The notes beneath the pieces were generated by a model. It worked only from the letters and a program-made list of their open reading frames with translations, had not been told where the DNA came from and made no database searches. Positions 25,776-38,664 of a stretch of DNA of 64,000 nucleotides are shown here, one piece after another. Made by a program: the position numbers and the translations under genes. The stretch comes from Alnus glutinosa (lineage: Eukaryota; Streptophyta; Magnoliopsida; Fagales; Betulaceae). The DNA is taken from positions 2,428,001 to 2,492,000 of the forward strand of contig NC_084898.1 in NCBI RefSeq assembly GCF_958979055.1. The letters run 5' to 3'. The stretch's first letter is position 1. The number at the start of each line of letters is the position of its first letter.

Positions 25776-26668
25776 GATTATATATATATATATATATATA
25801 GTTTTGTATCTATATATATATATATATATAGTTTTGTATTTGTAAAGTCAAACACAAACCCTAATCCGACCCTAAGTGTATGTAATATATATAGTGTTAA
25901 GGTTTACGTAAACTCTAACCCATAAAACTAAACCCTAAACGGTAACCCTAAAACTAATTCTTAAACCTTAAGTTTGTGTTAAGTTTCATATATATATATA
26001 TAGGTCCTATATATATATAGGGTTAGGGTTTTATTAGATTACTATTCCATTAACGTAAATCCTAATTAGAGTTAGGGTTTACTTATAAGTATACCATATA
26101 TATTTAAAGTACTCAACACGTAAAACGTAAATATACTATAAACATATTGCACGTAGCCCATACCCCTAACCCTATGTCTATATACTATATATAGTCATAA
26201 ACCCTAACCCTAAGTGTATGTACTTTGTTATGTTGCATATTTTTATTTTTGTTCCTCACCGTATAATTATGCATATATTTGTAGCCCAAATTTGGGTATA
26301 TACAACGTTATTATATATATCTATAAACTCTAACCCTAAGTGTATATATATACTATATATAGCTATACACAATATAGGTATATAAGTATACTATATATAT
26401 ATATATATATAGCCATAAACACCAATGTTAGGGTGTATACAAGTAACTATAAAGGTATATAGTTTCGGCACGCCGTTTACATGCATGCATGCATATATTA
26501 TATATATGTATGTACATAATATGACAAGATAGTTTTGAAATACAAATACAAATACAAACACAGACACATGCAACCCTAAGTGTATGTAATGTACATTCTT
26601 GCTAAACCCTAAGTCATAAAACTAAACCGTAAACTATAAATTAAAACTAAATCTTAACCCTAAGTATA

Positions 26669-26754
<86 letters not shown>

Positions 26755-27294
26755 TATACTAAACACTGACCATAAAATTGAACCCTAAAACCCATAATCT
26801 TAACCCAAATCTTAAGTGTATGTACCATATATATGTAAGCCATAAACCCTAACCCTAAATATATGTACTATATGTATAGTGATAAACCCTAACTATAGGA
26901 TCAAATGATAGTTCGACCAAGTTTTGAACATTGAACTCGATCAAATGATAGAGGCATGCAATTTTATACTTGTGTAAGGTATGCCATAATGATCGGGACC
27001 ACAAGGCGAACACATTCAGATGGATGTTCAACGAACCCTAACCCTGAGAGTATGTACTACACATACAATAAATTAAGTCCTAACGCATAAACCATATTCA
27101 AGAAACTCAACTTGCATGTAAATCCTAAAACATAACTATAAGTATGTGTAGCACAAATTTATTGTTGGGGTATATAATAGGAATTTTTAATATAAATAAA
27201 TTCCAAAAAATTTAAATACAAGTACTGTATAAAACTAATTAGTTTATATACTCTAATTTGGTATAGGGTACATAGCAATTTTATACTCCAATTT

Positions 27295-27335
<41 letters not shown>

Positions 27336-27360
27336 AGGGAATTCCAAAAAAGTGTTTTTC
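25740..27360. other. AT-rich CACTA interior with scattered CCCTAA motifs
   Basis: TATATA tracts alternate with short segments such as AAACCCTAACCCTAA and CCTAAGTGTATGTA. Here the telomere-like motif is C-strand on plus, opposite to the 21.4-23.8 kb array. A long (AT)n run occupies about 26,668-26,752. No ORF is supported. Confidence 0.6.
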
Positions 27361-27367
27361 AGTTAGC

Positions 27368-27530
27368 CACGTGTATTAAATTACACGTGTCTGCCAGATG
27401 GCAGCGTGTATAAAATACACGCTGCCAATTGTTTGTACGCTACATCTGGCAGCGTGTCCAGAGAAACACGCTGCCATCTGGCCGCGTGTCTACAGTAACA
27501 TGTACTGTAGACACGCGGCGATTTACGCCT
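27368..27530. repeat. Right subterminal palindrome array of the CACTA element
   Basis: Four to five palindromic units (CCACGTGTA..TACACGTG, GGCAGCGTGTA..ACACGCTGCC, GGCCGCGTGTC..GACACGCGGC) mirror those at the left end. The last unit runs almost into the terminal inverted repeat. Confidence 0.85.
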
Positions 27531-27569
27531 TTTTTTGTAGTGATTGAATACACTCCAAAACTATAACCT

Positions 27570-28169
27570 TTAAACCATAGCCATCATAAGGATGCCAAAA
27601 ATAGCCATCATCCACCCATAATGTATAGGTGCAACACTTCCCTTAGCTGCTGAAATGGGAGAAGGTGCTGGAGATACTGTTTGTGGCAACACTGTTATAA
27701 CAAGCTTCTGGTTTTTAACCTCACAATGTTTGGCAACACCACAAATGTACCATTTTTTTTCCTGGGATTGCTAAGATAATCACATCACTTCCACTAGTCA
27801 GGGCCTCAGTTCCCGCCGGTGCCGCACATTGTTGGAAGCCAGTGCTATTGACTCTAAGAACATTATGGGCTCCCTCTTTATACTTAAAAACTGCACCAAA
27901 AAGTTGATTCTTCCATCATCAATCGGACTAAAAAGAAACATATACTAGTAATTAAGTTGAAGGCATAGCATATAAAGGGAGTTTAATTATAGAGTTAATT
28001 TACCAAGTGTGTCACCGACGTGAAACTCCTTTCCCTGAGCCCAAGCTTGGTAATCAAAGTTAATGGTCCAACCCTTGTCATCACCGACCAGAAAATCTGT
28101 GGCCAAGATTGAAGGAACAAGAAATATTGCTACGATTGCAAGGATGAAGAAATAGTGAGTAGAGGCCAT
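27570..28169 (-). CDS. Phytocyanin (plant blue copper protein) with a one-base frameshift
   Basis: Two exons: 28169-28004 and 27890-27570, with a GT-AG intron at the usual phytocyanin position (after VGDTL; exon 2 resumes VFKYKEGAHNV). The product would be about 161 aa: signal peptide (residues 1-23), one cupredoxin domain, a Pro-rich PQTVSPAPSP linker and a hydrophobic tail fitting a GPI anchor. Copper ligands are visible: His in EGAHNV, then Cys and His in YICGVAKHC; the axial residue is probably Gln of KNQK, with one residue more than in stellacyanin. The disulfide Cys residues are present. An 8-A run (plus 27,753-27,760) is one base too long and breaks the frame before WYICG, so the locus is a recent pseudogene or carries a sequencing error. 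Phytocyanins are apoplastic electron carriers or cell-wall proteins. Confidence 0.8.
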
Positions 28170-28376
28170 TTTTAATATAATCAGAAATTAACTACGATTG
28201 CAAGGAAGTGCTTGTCTCAAATGGTAGAAATGGTGCCTATTTATAAGCTCAAAAATCTCACGAATTGACCGTCTATGGACGGCAACGCCGAATGGCACAA
28301 TATATAGGATCCTAGCTAGAGGTAGACTGTGAAAGGGTAACACAAAATTTGAGTCCATACGGGGTAGTAGTCTCAA

Positions 28377-30045
28377 TTCATGTCCAATAACTGGTCAACC
28401 GTCCAATTTTTAGTTCAATGGAAATGGAATTTTTAGATCAAATCAAACTGAATATTTTATACATAGAACATACGTTTCCCTCATAGACTGATTTAGACAT
28501 CGGAGTGAGATCGCCATACCGAAACCGTTCTAACAAATGATAATTTAACATTTTTTGGAAAAATAAATAAAAAAAAAAAAACAAAGAATTAGCCAACGAG
28601 GAATATTTGTCTCTTTGCTAATCAGAATGTATTAAACTCAAATCATTTGATACTTTTTTATGAATTTCAACTAATTCAGCTAACAATAAATAACAAAACA
28701 GTCTCAGATCGCAATGGCATCGTGGCCAAACGGCAGTCGTTTAAAATAATATTGGATGTGACAAACTGAATAATCTGTTTACTCTCTACAAGACTACAAC
28801 AATATTATGTTGATTTGGCTACAAGAAAGGCCAAGTAGTAAACATGTTCTTGTGTAATTCTCATCTTTCAATTATATACTCTACCTAGGTCTTATTTACT
28901 GAGATAGAGAGTTTGGACGCCGGCAGTGTTCCTTGTAGTGTCCGGACTTGTCAACGAACATGACCATTCCGAAAGATTAGTGTCCGAACATGAATAGAGT
29001 TGTTTGTTTATCATATAAAGTAATCATGTCATGAAGTAATTTGCAATAGCAAGTATCTGCATGAATTTACTACCTGGGTCGTAAGGCTCCTCTGAATAAA
29101 ACTCTCAGAGTCGTGAAATAATCTAACATCTTAATCTAAAATAAAGTACTCTTAAACTTAATTTGAGGCAAAATAGCCATTTTACCGGTCCATCGAACAA
29201 TTGATGCTGAACATTCGGCTAGACCACCAAATGTTCGTTAGTCTAATAGAAACTTTCATTTATAAAATAATCATAGTTTAACCAATTCTAATACAATATT
29301 CTAAGGATCTAATAGATTTCTTAACACTATTCTAAAACACAACATTAACAAGCATCCATTGCTTAACCAACAATCACAAATCTCGAACCCATCATAAATC
29401 TAACCATGAATCAAAGACTAAATAATTAGATCTATACTATAACCCCAAACAGTAGACTCTAAACACCATAAAGCAACTAATAACACAAGGTAATCAAAAT
29501 CCACAACCTCCACAACCTATCTAACCTTTAACCATCAATATCCCAACAATATCACATCCAACTTAACAATCTAAAATTCCTACCTCTTTGGAAAAACAAA
29601 AACATAAAAAGAACTTGTTTTCCAAAGAGAAAGTGAAAAATTGAAGGGAAGCGCTTTATTCAAATCAAAAGAAGTCAGAGCCGATCCTGAAATCTTAAAT
29701 CACCAGTTACATAGACAAGATTTAAACTCACAATTTTTATTATAATATCATGTTAAATCAGTAATTATCTCAACAATTAAACCGATAAAAGGAAATAAGA
29801 AACTTTATTTACCATTTATGCAGCAAGCCTATAGGTCAATCAGGTTCATGAGCCATTGTCAGAAACTTTTTAATATATTTTAAGAATGAAGTTGCTTCAT
29901 TTGGCAGGCTCTAGCTTAGGCAACTACTGCTGAGTTTCAGCTTGACGTTATGTATGTAAGCCAAATGAAGCTGAGCCAATTCCAAGCTTCATAGTTCATA
30001 CGCAAGAGGACTGCCAAGCCAAGACAGAACATACCTCTCCAAGCT

Positions 30046-30087
<42 letters not shown>

Positions 30088-32987
30088 CATTTTTCCTTTG
30101 AAAAATGTTGTTATATAGGACAGTTATAATATTTAAATGACAAGCCCGTAAAAATCAACTATTGATTTTTCTTTTTTATAAGTCATTGTTGATCCAATGG
30201 CTATTTCTTATGGATATGTAATCCCAGTTGTAATAACAGCCTATTAAATAGCATTACTTTTTTCTTTTTTGTTAAGTAATTGCCTAGAACTAATCCCGAC
30301 TTAATGCGGCGTGTATCATATGTACATCCGCAGTCAATTGAGCGGGTCTATACATCTTTTTTTTTTTTTTTTTTTTTTGGAGATGTTAATAATCGCCGTT
30401 AAAAAGTAAATGCTAAAGGGATTTGATAACACTATTAAACCTTAAGGAACAATTTAATAAAAGGTGAAACCTCCTGGATCACCAGAGTATTTTTCCCCAA
30501 AGTCTAATCTTTGAGAAAGATGAGAGATCTACCGTATGTATATTACATCTAACTCCCCAGCTAACGCAAGAAATAAAATCCAAGGTAGCTAGAATGAGAA
30601 GGAAATGTCAACCACCACCAAAAATTAAGCAAACAATGTCCCTTCCATGATGATTGATGCAGATAGACATGCTTCAAGAGAAACTCCCACAACATCAGAT
30701 TAAGGCATTGCAGGATAGCAAACAACGTGGCTACTCTGGACAGGAAAACATGTCAGCTTCAAGTTAATATCCACCCACATGCATGCAGGGCATAAAGTTC
30801 ATGTTCTGAGAGTTCAAACTTTTGCTGAAACAGTTGAATGGAAGTTTGGTTCACTCAAAATCTTTTTCGTGACTATCAAAGTGATTCTCAATAATCTTTA
30901 GTCCAATCATATTCTCTCTGAACTCAAGGAGAAACAAAAGATGATGTGCTCACATGAGAAATAGAGAACACCCCAAGATAATGACAGCCACAAAGAAAGG
31001 GGAAAAAGATGATGAATAAGAACAAGAACACAGGCAATAGGGCACTCAAATTCAAAGTCACTGTCACATAGATGACAGGCGGTATACTTGTACGAAGAGT
31101 ATTGCTACTCTTTATATCCATTTTTCACATTTATTTGATACTAATTAACGTGACGTGTTTTAAGTAGTTTTCTAGATCGACCACTTAAAACACTTAAAAC
31201 ACGTCATATCAGCTGATGTAAAATAAGCGTGAAAAATAACATTTCTAATACAAATGAGCACAACTCGTAAAACAAAATAGTATATAGCATTACTCAAAAA
31301 ATCGGGTGACTTTGTATTTGAAAAACTGCTACCCTTGTACAAATACATATAAGAAAAGGGAAAAAGATTCACATCAAACGATCTTGTTTTACCTCATCAT
31401 AGCACTTACAATAACTCTGTTTCACAAGAAACAAACTTTTAATGCATGTCATTTCCGAGCAAAAGTACTGAATTCAAATATGATTGGTCAATCAACAGTT
31501 CGGGCTTCTTGTGATATTTCCTTCTGACAAATGCCAGAACCTTATCCTTGGCTTTAAACTACCATGAAAACAATTCTATGAATTGATTTCGCCTCCAAGG
31601 TTGCTGAATTTCACAAAACTTTCCTTCTGAAACTTCATACTGCTCAAACTAATATCTCTCCTGAATCCATCCCTCGCAAACTTTCATTAGAAACCATTCA
31701 ATAACTGCGCACATTAGCACATCCTAAGCCAGAGTCAAAATCTGAAACCTTTACCTGAAGAGCTAGAAATTGAACAACCAAAGAATTCCTTCGGTAACAG
31801 ATCATATTGTGTAACTTTAACTCCTGTTTCAAAAATATGTATCTAACAGTATAAAGAAAGTAAAGGAGATGTTATGCACAGATTTATGAAAAGGGGATGT
31901 TGTGCGAGTGTATACAGCACCTTTAAAAAAGAAAAAAAAAAAAGAAAAAGTAAAGGAATTATTAATCGGATCATAATTATCTCTATGACATGAAAATTCA
32001 GAGGAAGAAGCAACAATTACAGTTAATTCGAGCAGCAAATGAAAACTTCAATATCAGCAGAGCAAAATAGTGTGAAAAACCTTGCTTTCCAGTAGCTCAT
32101 ACACATAAGCTGAGTTCCTTCAAAAAGAAATTCGGGATCCAACAACCATAAAAAAAAAAAATTAAATTGGGAATATCAAATACCAAAGTTCCTTTATCAC
32201 CTACTTTTCTGATACAGAAAAAATTATCACTAATGATTTCAATGTCAATTGATATATAATTTGTAAAGGCTAATTTGTTGTTCTCCAAATTCAAGTTTTC
32301 CTTTGTCTTTGACAAATCAGTTTCAAACTAAACAAATTTGCATCCTGGTAGAGGAAAGAACATCCATTTTGCTTCAAAATAGTGAAAAGCACATATAGCC
32401 AAACCCATTCGACCAAAGCCCTCTGTATATACACTCATTACTTCATTCTTATACTCATCAATCATCCAAACTGGTTTTCTTCTAAACTGCTAGTGAACAT
32501 TAATGAAAGGAAAGAAAAACAAAATGCAGTAACTTCTGTATCCACAAATGAACCCAAAAAACTAAAACCAGCAAATCACATACATATACTAGCAAAAAAG
32601 AATGACCAAAATAAAATTGGCAGCAAAAAGGCAGAATTATATCAGCAAAGATTGTCTTTAAACCAAATAAGTGGCGGAGACTTTTCCCCCCACAAAAAAT
32701 TACACTAAGATTGATTATGAATCAGTTTTGTGTGTGTTCAAGATTATCGATCAAGAACATTTATATAAGGTTACACACGGGAAAGTGAAAAACAGAGAAT
32801 TTCTTGCCATTCTCTTAACCTACCCTCAAAAAATAGAGACACCAATACACCATCCTATACAATTCCACATCTCACTTTTGATCCAAATTCCCCATTTCCT
32901 TCCATTCGAAAATACCCAATAAAAATCAAAGATAAACAAAATAATCCGCACCGAAGAAAAATCAAATCTTGGAATTTTCTTTCACTG
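28377..32987. other. Intergenic region, no gene recognised
   Basis: AT-rich DNA with poly(T) tracts (30,051-30,087; 30,359-30,378). 28,655-28,850 is the counterpart of the repeat at 186-719. Part of 29,690-29,800 resembles a dispersed repeat also seen near 53,800 (ATGTTAAATCA-type). ORFs of 60-110 codons have no domains. The last few hundred bases probably include the 3' UTR of the transporter gene. Confidence 0.4.
31111..31245. mobile_element. Fold-back MITE remnant
   Basis: The arms share GACGTGTTTTAAGT and TTTTTCAC..TTATTT in inverted orientation around a TCTAGATCGA centre. Confidence 0.6.
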
Positions 32988-34067
32988 TTAATGAGTGGTA
33001 ACCTTGGACCGTTTCTTGGCCTCGCTGTAAAGCACCACACCCATGATTGTAACGGCGAACCCCGTGATCCCCATTACCGTCACGGGATTCCTGAATATCA
33101 AAACGGACACCACCGCCGCAACCGCCGCCTTGGCGTTGCCCAACACCTGAAGGGTCAGCGCGCTCGTGTGCTTGGTCACCAGGAAGTTCGTCAGGTTCAC
33201 CAAATACGCCACCGTGGCATTTCCAATCAACAAGAACGCTATATACGGGTCTCCCCTGGCCTTCTCGGCCGTCACCGCCGCTACATTGCCTTCGATGTAG
33301 AGCGTGAAGGGCAAGAGAATAAGCGCGGCCATGGGAGCCATGTACAAGAGCAGGTTCATGGAGTGTAGCTTCTCGGCGTCGGAGGTGAGCAGAATCCCCT
33401 GGACGACAGACTTCAAGGCCCGTCCGGCGGTGGAGCCGACGCAGACCAGGAAGCCGAAGAGGTGGAACAAGGGCTCGCTGTTGCTGGCCAGGACGATCCC
33501 AAAAACGACGGGTAGCAGAGCAAGGTAGACCTCGCCGGACTCTTTTCTACAGATGATGAGGAACGCAAAAATGGCAGTGAAGAACGGCGTGGTGGCGCCG
33601 ATGGCCTGGTTGAACGACACGGGGAGGTAGCGCAGCGAGGTGTTTCCGCAGACGACGGAGAAGCAGAAAATAACGCTGAGCGCGAGGATCTTGAGGAACT
33701 GGCGCTTGGAGTGGATGTGTTGGAGCGGCACGAGCTCAAGGAAGTTGATGGAAATGTAGCTGTAGACTGCGCAGGCGAGCATGTGGAGCATGGTGAGGAA
33801 GATGGGGAAGCGAAAACCGTAGAAGCTGAGGAGATACTTGTTCAGCAAAAGGACGCCGATGTTGGAGAGGTACCAGGCTCCGATGATCACCGCAGTGAAC
33901 ACGTGGGGCGAGAGGCTCAGGTACGAGGAGCAGCAGGAGCTGTTAACGCCGTTGTTGTTATTGTTGTTCCGCGCGTCCGCCGGTGGGGTCGAAGGGATGT
34001 CCACCACTTGGTCGTCCAGTCTCGGGTTGCTCATTCGCCGAGTTGTCCATGTCTGTGCCTCCACCAT
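32988..34067 (-). CDS. Golgi-type nucleotide-sugar/triose-phosphate translocator family transporter
   Basis: An intact single-exon protein of 359 aa, a normal length for the plant NST/TPT drug-metabolite transporter superfamily. A polar N-terminus (residues 1-50, with an Asn run) is followed by about ten hydrophobic helices. Family motifs include [32 protein letters not shown], the [12 protein letters not shown] block, and [14 protein letters not shown] near the C-terminus. The tail ends in a lysine/arginine-rich [10 protein letters not shown]. It looks most like the Arabidopsis At1g12500 group, near the UDP-uronic acid transporters (from memory, not searched). It probably exchanges nucleotide sugars across the Golgi membrane for wall polysaccharide synthesis; the substrate cannot be read from sequence. 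Its GC content is higher than its surroundings, and a TATA box lies about 260 bp upstream. Confidence 0.92.
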   Translation of the reverse strand: MVEAQTWTTRRMSNPRLDDQVVDIPSTPPADARNNNNNNGVNSSCCSSYLSLSPHVFTAVIIGAWYLSNIGVLLLNKYLLSFYGFRFPIFLTMLHMLACAVYSYISINFLELVPLQHIHSKRQFLKILALSVIFCFSVVCGNTSLRYLPVSFNQAIGATTPFFTAIFAFLIICRKESGEVYLALLPVVFGIVLASNSEPLFHLFGFLVCVGSTAGRALKSVVQGILLTSDAEKLHSMNLLLYMAPMAALILLPFTLYIEGNVAAVTAEKARGDPYIAFLLIGNATVAYLVNLTNFLVTKHTSALTLQVLGNAKAAVAAVVSVLIFRNPVTVMGITGFAVTIMGVVLYSEAKKRSKVTTH

Positions 34068-34325
34068 TGCCGGCCGGAGTAGTTCCTAGAGAGTGGGTCT
34101 GTGCGTGAGTGTGTGTGTGTATTTGCGGTTCGCTCAGATCAGATCTGAAACAGCCTGGATGGCATTGAATAAGGAAGGAGAGGACGGGACTTGGAGAGCG
34201 TGGGATCTAAATGGAGGGTGGGGATTTAGATTTGGAGGGGAGGAGGGGGTGGGGGCCGTTGGATGAGGATAGGGGCATGTGGGGAAAAAACATAGGTGGA
34301 GGGTCAGAGTGTCGGTATTGGATCC

Positions 34326-34333
34326 CTTTTATA
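34326..34333 (-). promoter_or_regulatory. Candidate TATA box of the transporter gene
   Basis: TATAAAAG on the minus strand, about 260 bp upstream of the ATG. A GC-rich 5' leader lies between, and a TACGTGGC G-box-like site lies about 20 bp further upstream. Confidence 0.5.
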
Positions 34334-34544
34334 AAAGGTCAGTTTACGCGTACGTGGCTGACTCTTGTCTGACTAGTGACTAAGGATTTTACTATGGTTT
34401 TTTTTCTGGCTGTTTTGTTTTACTGGTATCATGGTATGTCTGTTTTTTTGTTGGATACTTTAATGCTGTATTATTGGTTTATTAGATTCTGAGTTTTTTT
34501 TTATTTTATTTTTTTTAAAAAAATGATTTGAGTTGGCTTGCCTC

Positions 34545-34546
<2 letters not shown>

Positions 34547-34586
<40 letters not shown>
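34547..34586. repeat. (AT)n microsatellite
   Basis: A run of about 20 AT units adjoining the MITE that follows. Confidence 0.9.
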
Positions 34587-34592
<6 letters not shown>

Positions 34593-34614
34593 TCTTTTTT
34601 ATACAAAAATAAAA

Positions 34615-35065
34615 GAAAAGTACACATAATCTTCTCAAACTACTACTTCATTGCTAATTTTCCTTACTAACAAACATACCCTTCTTAAAACTATTAAAAT
34701 TGAAAAAAAAAAAAAAAAAAACTAAAAAATTATTAAAAAAATCTAAAATAACAAAAATTTATAAAAAAAAATAAAAACTTGGTTTTCTTCTCTCTTTTTT
34801 CGTTTTTTTTTTTTAATTTTAAATTATTTTTTTTCCTTTTTTTTTTGGTTTTATTTTTATTTTTTTGTTTTAGTTTATTTTTCAAATTTATAAGGACATT
34901 TTTGTCTTATTGAAATAAATTAGGGCCATTCTTGTCTTTTTATTGGTCTTGTGGGAACAATAACATTTTTTTTTTATAGTTTGAATAGGGATATTGACAC
35001 AATTGGTAGTTTGTAAGAGATATTGACAATTTAATAGTAGTTTGAGAAATATATGTGTTATTCCC
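34615..35065. mobile_element. Fold-back MITE (family B)
   Basis: Both ends carry ACACATAAT/ACACATATA followed by TCTCAAACTACTA in inverted orientation, with poly(A)/poly(T)-rich internal DNA. A single-arm relative occurs at about 52,845-52,990. Confidence 0.6.
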
Positions 35066-38000
35066 AAAAATAAAAGCTATTATAAATAAGATTGCAAGTT
35101 TGAAAGAGAATTTCAGTTTTTTTTTTTTTTTTTAAAAAAAAAATCACTTATAATTTATAATCTTTTATCACTTTTGCAATTAAGTACTCAAACTTTAAAA
35201 ACTATCAATTTATGATATATATATATGTTTACATTTTTTTCAACTTAAACACGTACTCCGTTAAAAATTTTCGGTAAATTATGTCAAAAATTTTAAAATC
35301 CCCATTTCTTTTTTTAGAAAAAAAAAATTATAAAGATTTATACGTCGGTCATAATTTAACGGAATAAAATACTTATACATGAATCTTGACACTTTCATAA
35401 TTATTGCGGATATGATTATAAATATGTATTTCAACATCCTTTTTGGGTTACTATTAGAATTAATTTCTTATCTGAGCTTTATTTTCCTCTTTCTAATAAG
35501 TGATTGGTTGGCTCTTATGGTTTCTACTAGGATATGATTAGGAGTAAGTTTTTTTTTTTGTTTTTTGTTTTTTTTTGCTATCCTTATGATTGATTGACAT
35601 TCGGTACACTTCTTTTTTCGAATCGCTAACAAATTAGATAAGTAAATGTGAGAGAATTTATATGTGATCCATTTGTTCAAACAAGCGTACAGACAATTCT
35701 AAATTTGCTATTTGACTTCAGATTTATGTAAAGAGATTGACATTTTAAATAGTCTTTTAGTAAGATCATATTATAGTATATTTATTGGGTATCACTTAAA
35801 ACAAAAGTTTAAAGTTATTTGAGCTCCGTCACCATATTGCAATACTCTCCCTCAAACGGAAGCTTTTATAAATCTTATATGCCGACTTCAGGATTACTTG
35901 TGTGTTAATTGGATTTTCCTGCGCTATAAACTTTTGTCTCTTACTTCATAATTATAATAACATTTTGGGATACCATTTAACCCAAAAGAAGCATATGGGT
36001 ATTAGTCTAATTATATTATATTAACCATTAATATTTGTGACATTTTTCTAATGTAAGATTCAATTGGCTCCGTTTATTAATGCTTTTTAGATGATACTCG
36101 AGAAAATTTATTTTTTTAAATTATGTTTAGTTGGTTTAAAGAACCAAAGACAAAATTATAAAAAGTTTGATAAAACTTAAATAGAATTTTTATTTTTTTT
36201 TCAGAAAAAAATTCAAACATGTTTTTGAAAAATAATACAATATAATAATAATAATAATAAATGTTACCCAAACATGCCCTAGTTTTTAGGACCACTTGAA
36301 TTTTCCAAGGGAATTTTCTAGGAAATTTCCTTGTAGAGTAAGCTACTTCAAAGAAAATTACTTCTTGCCTGGTCCTACTTCAAGGCTGATCTCCGGATTA
36401 AAATTGCATTTCATAATGCTTAAAAGAATATTCGAAGAGCAAAAAAGAAAAAGAAAAAGAAAAAGCAAAGCAAAGGAAAAGGAAAAGGAAAACCCAAATA
36501 GCCTTTTGGTGCTCACGTGAGAAACAACGTGATTGTGAACCTACGTGGACTGAGTATTTTTTTTTTTTTTTTTTTTTCTGCTGTAGTGGTTATTTTAGCT
36601 ATTTAAAAAATATTTTTTTTTAACTATTTATTTTAGTATTAATAAAAAAATATGTGTTTTTTAGATGCTAATGAACTGTTTGGGTACATAATACAATAAT
36701 TATTCAATCCGGGTTTTTTCTAAAACCCACCCACCCGCCCAAGAACCCGGATTTTGACCCGAATTTTGAGATTCCTGGTGGGACCCAGCGCAGAAAAAGT
36801 TGACTCAAATAAATATTAATATTAATAATTTAAATCAATATAAAATAAAAGAAATTAATATTAATAATTTAAATAATAATAAAAAAAAGAAATTAAAAAA
36901 AAAAACAGAGGGGTGGCTGCCAGGCCGCGCGGCCTCCCCCGAGTACTGGGGGTGGCTGCCGGTTGGCAGCCACCCTTGGTTCATTTTTTTTTTTTTTAAT
37001 TTTTAATTTTGATTTCAATTATTTTTTTTAAAAAAAAATTATTTATTTATTTTTAATTAAATAATCAATATATAATAAATTATTATTATTTAAATTATTA
37101 TTTCACACAACTTTTCAAAATACCAATCATTATACACAACTTTTTAAACTATCAATCATTTCTTACCATTAAAATATAATATTTTTCAATCTCAAAATTC
37201 AACACCCAAACACAATTTCTTACCTCGATATTTGTAAATAGAATTAGAATTCAACTCTAATTCTCAAAATTCAATACCCAAACGCACCATAAAAGAACAT
37301 GTCACTTTTGTATGTAGGTTATAGAAAATTTCATACAAACTGATTTGTAGAAAATTTTTGTCTGTTTTTTAATACAAATGTTAACACATTATCTATTACA
37401 TACTTTATTTTTTTTAAATGTTATATTTTAATGTTTTTTTTTATTGCGAAAGATAATTGAGATTGAGAGAGAAGGGAGTGAGGGAAAAAAAGAATTAAAA
37501 AAAAAAAAGAAGATTAAAATATGCTTAAAAAAAACTTTCTATATGAAAGTTCGACAGAAAAATGAATGAAAATATTTTATTTTGAAGCATTTGCTGGACG
37601 GTAAAATTGTTCATAATAACTATATTTAGTTATTATAAGCCATATAAAAAGGTCTATTGGGTGGAATTGAATCTAATTCCACCTTTTACCATTCAAGTGT
37701 GCATAAATTAAAAAAGGTATGCACATTATGAGCAAGAAAAGTAAAGTACAAGCAATTGCGGGCGAAGTTTTTCTCTAAATTAGGTTAGATAAAAGTTTTT
37801 TCAATCTAATTTATTAAACTAACATTTGTTTAAAATGTATTTGATTTTGATTTTTAAGTATTTTTAAAAATGCACGTGAGAATCGTCACATGTACTTTAA
37901 ATAGAAAAATATTACGGGTACCTAATCTTTTACCAAGAAATATAAAAAATAAAATAAAAAAATTTGCTATTTTCACTATGTTTCAACGTCTCTACCCCCT

Positions 38001-38469
38001 CCCAAAAGGCCAAGCTGACTTACCTTGTTTCCTTTCTTCCTCGGACAGAGACTGAAGAGAATCAAACTGTCTACAGCATACAAACTTCACTCGTAACCTA
38101 CTGAGTCAGGACTCAGAAAAATAAAAAATTAAAAAAATAATGATAATAATAAAATTTTCAAATGAGTTAGGCTCATCATTTGATATGTAGATAGCGGTTA
38201 ATAATCGCATTCAAACAACAATAACAACATAGATAACGGTTAGTAGCCGTATGATGCGGATGCTAATGTAATTACCTAAAAGTGATAATTGCACAATGCG
38301 ATTGCGAATACGGTTATCCGAATAATATTCGCATATGCATATACAGCCATACTATAGGTTAATTTTGGCACATGATTGTTCATTATAAGTCCATAGTGGC
38401 CCCTCCTTTCCATTCAATTTCTATTTCCCATATTTCATCAAAGGCCCATTTGTTTTCTAATCTTCCCTG
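35066..38469. other. AT-rich intergenic DNA, no gene recognised
   Basis: Homopolymers and short repeats dominate. 36,914-36,976 is a GC-rich island with a perfect hairpin (GGTGGCTGCC paired with GGCAGCCACC), flanked by TTTGGGT near 36,678 and ACCCAAA near 37,208; this may be an ~540-bp TIR element. 37,288-37,390 matches one arm of the MITE at 43,868. ORFs here are Lys/Asn-rich translations of A-rich DNA. Confidence 0.4.
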
Positions 38470-38664
38470 GTGCAAGTAATAAGAGAGGTGAATGTAGACA
38501 AAGCTGTGGCACCAACAACTGAACTACTGATTCAGACTTGGCCATTGAGCCGAGAAAAACTGAAAGCAGGTTCATTGCTTGCTTACGGCTACGCCCAAAT
38601 TGTTTATGTCATGAGGAATTGGGAGAGGATTTTCTCTGTGGTTGGAGTAGAATATGGCAATTGA
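38470..38664 (+). other. Unrecognised 64-aa ORF, possible exon remnant
   Basis: The reading frame has non-repetitive, protein-like composition (WPLSREKLKAGSLLAYGYAQ, then MRNWERIFSVVG) and better codon balance than nearby DNA. It starts just after a pyrimidine-rich CTTCCCTGGTGCAAG stretch that could be a splice acceptor. I do not recognise the family and see no companion exon. It may be the last exon of a lost gene, or chance. Confidence 0.25.

Noticed and set aside
33711-34089. Plus-strand ORFs over the transporter gene
   Set aside because: They are antisense shadows of a well-supported coding exon, with no domain of their own.
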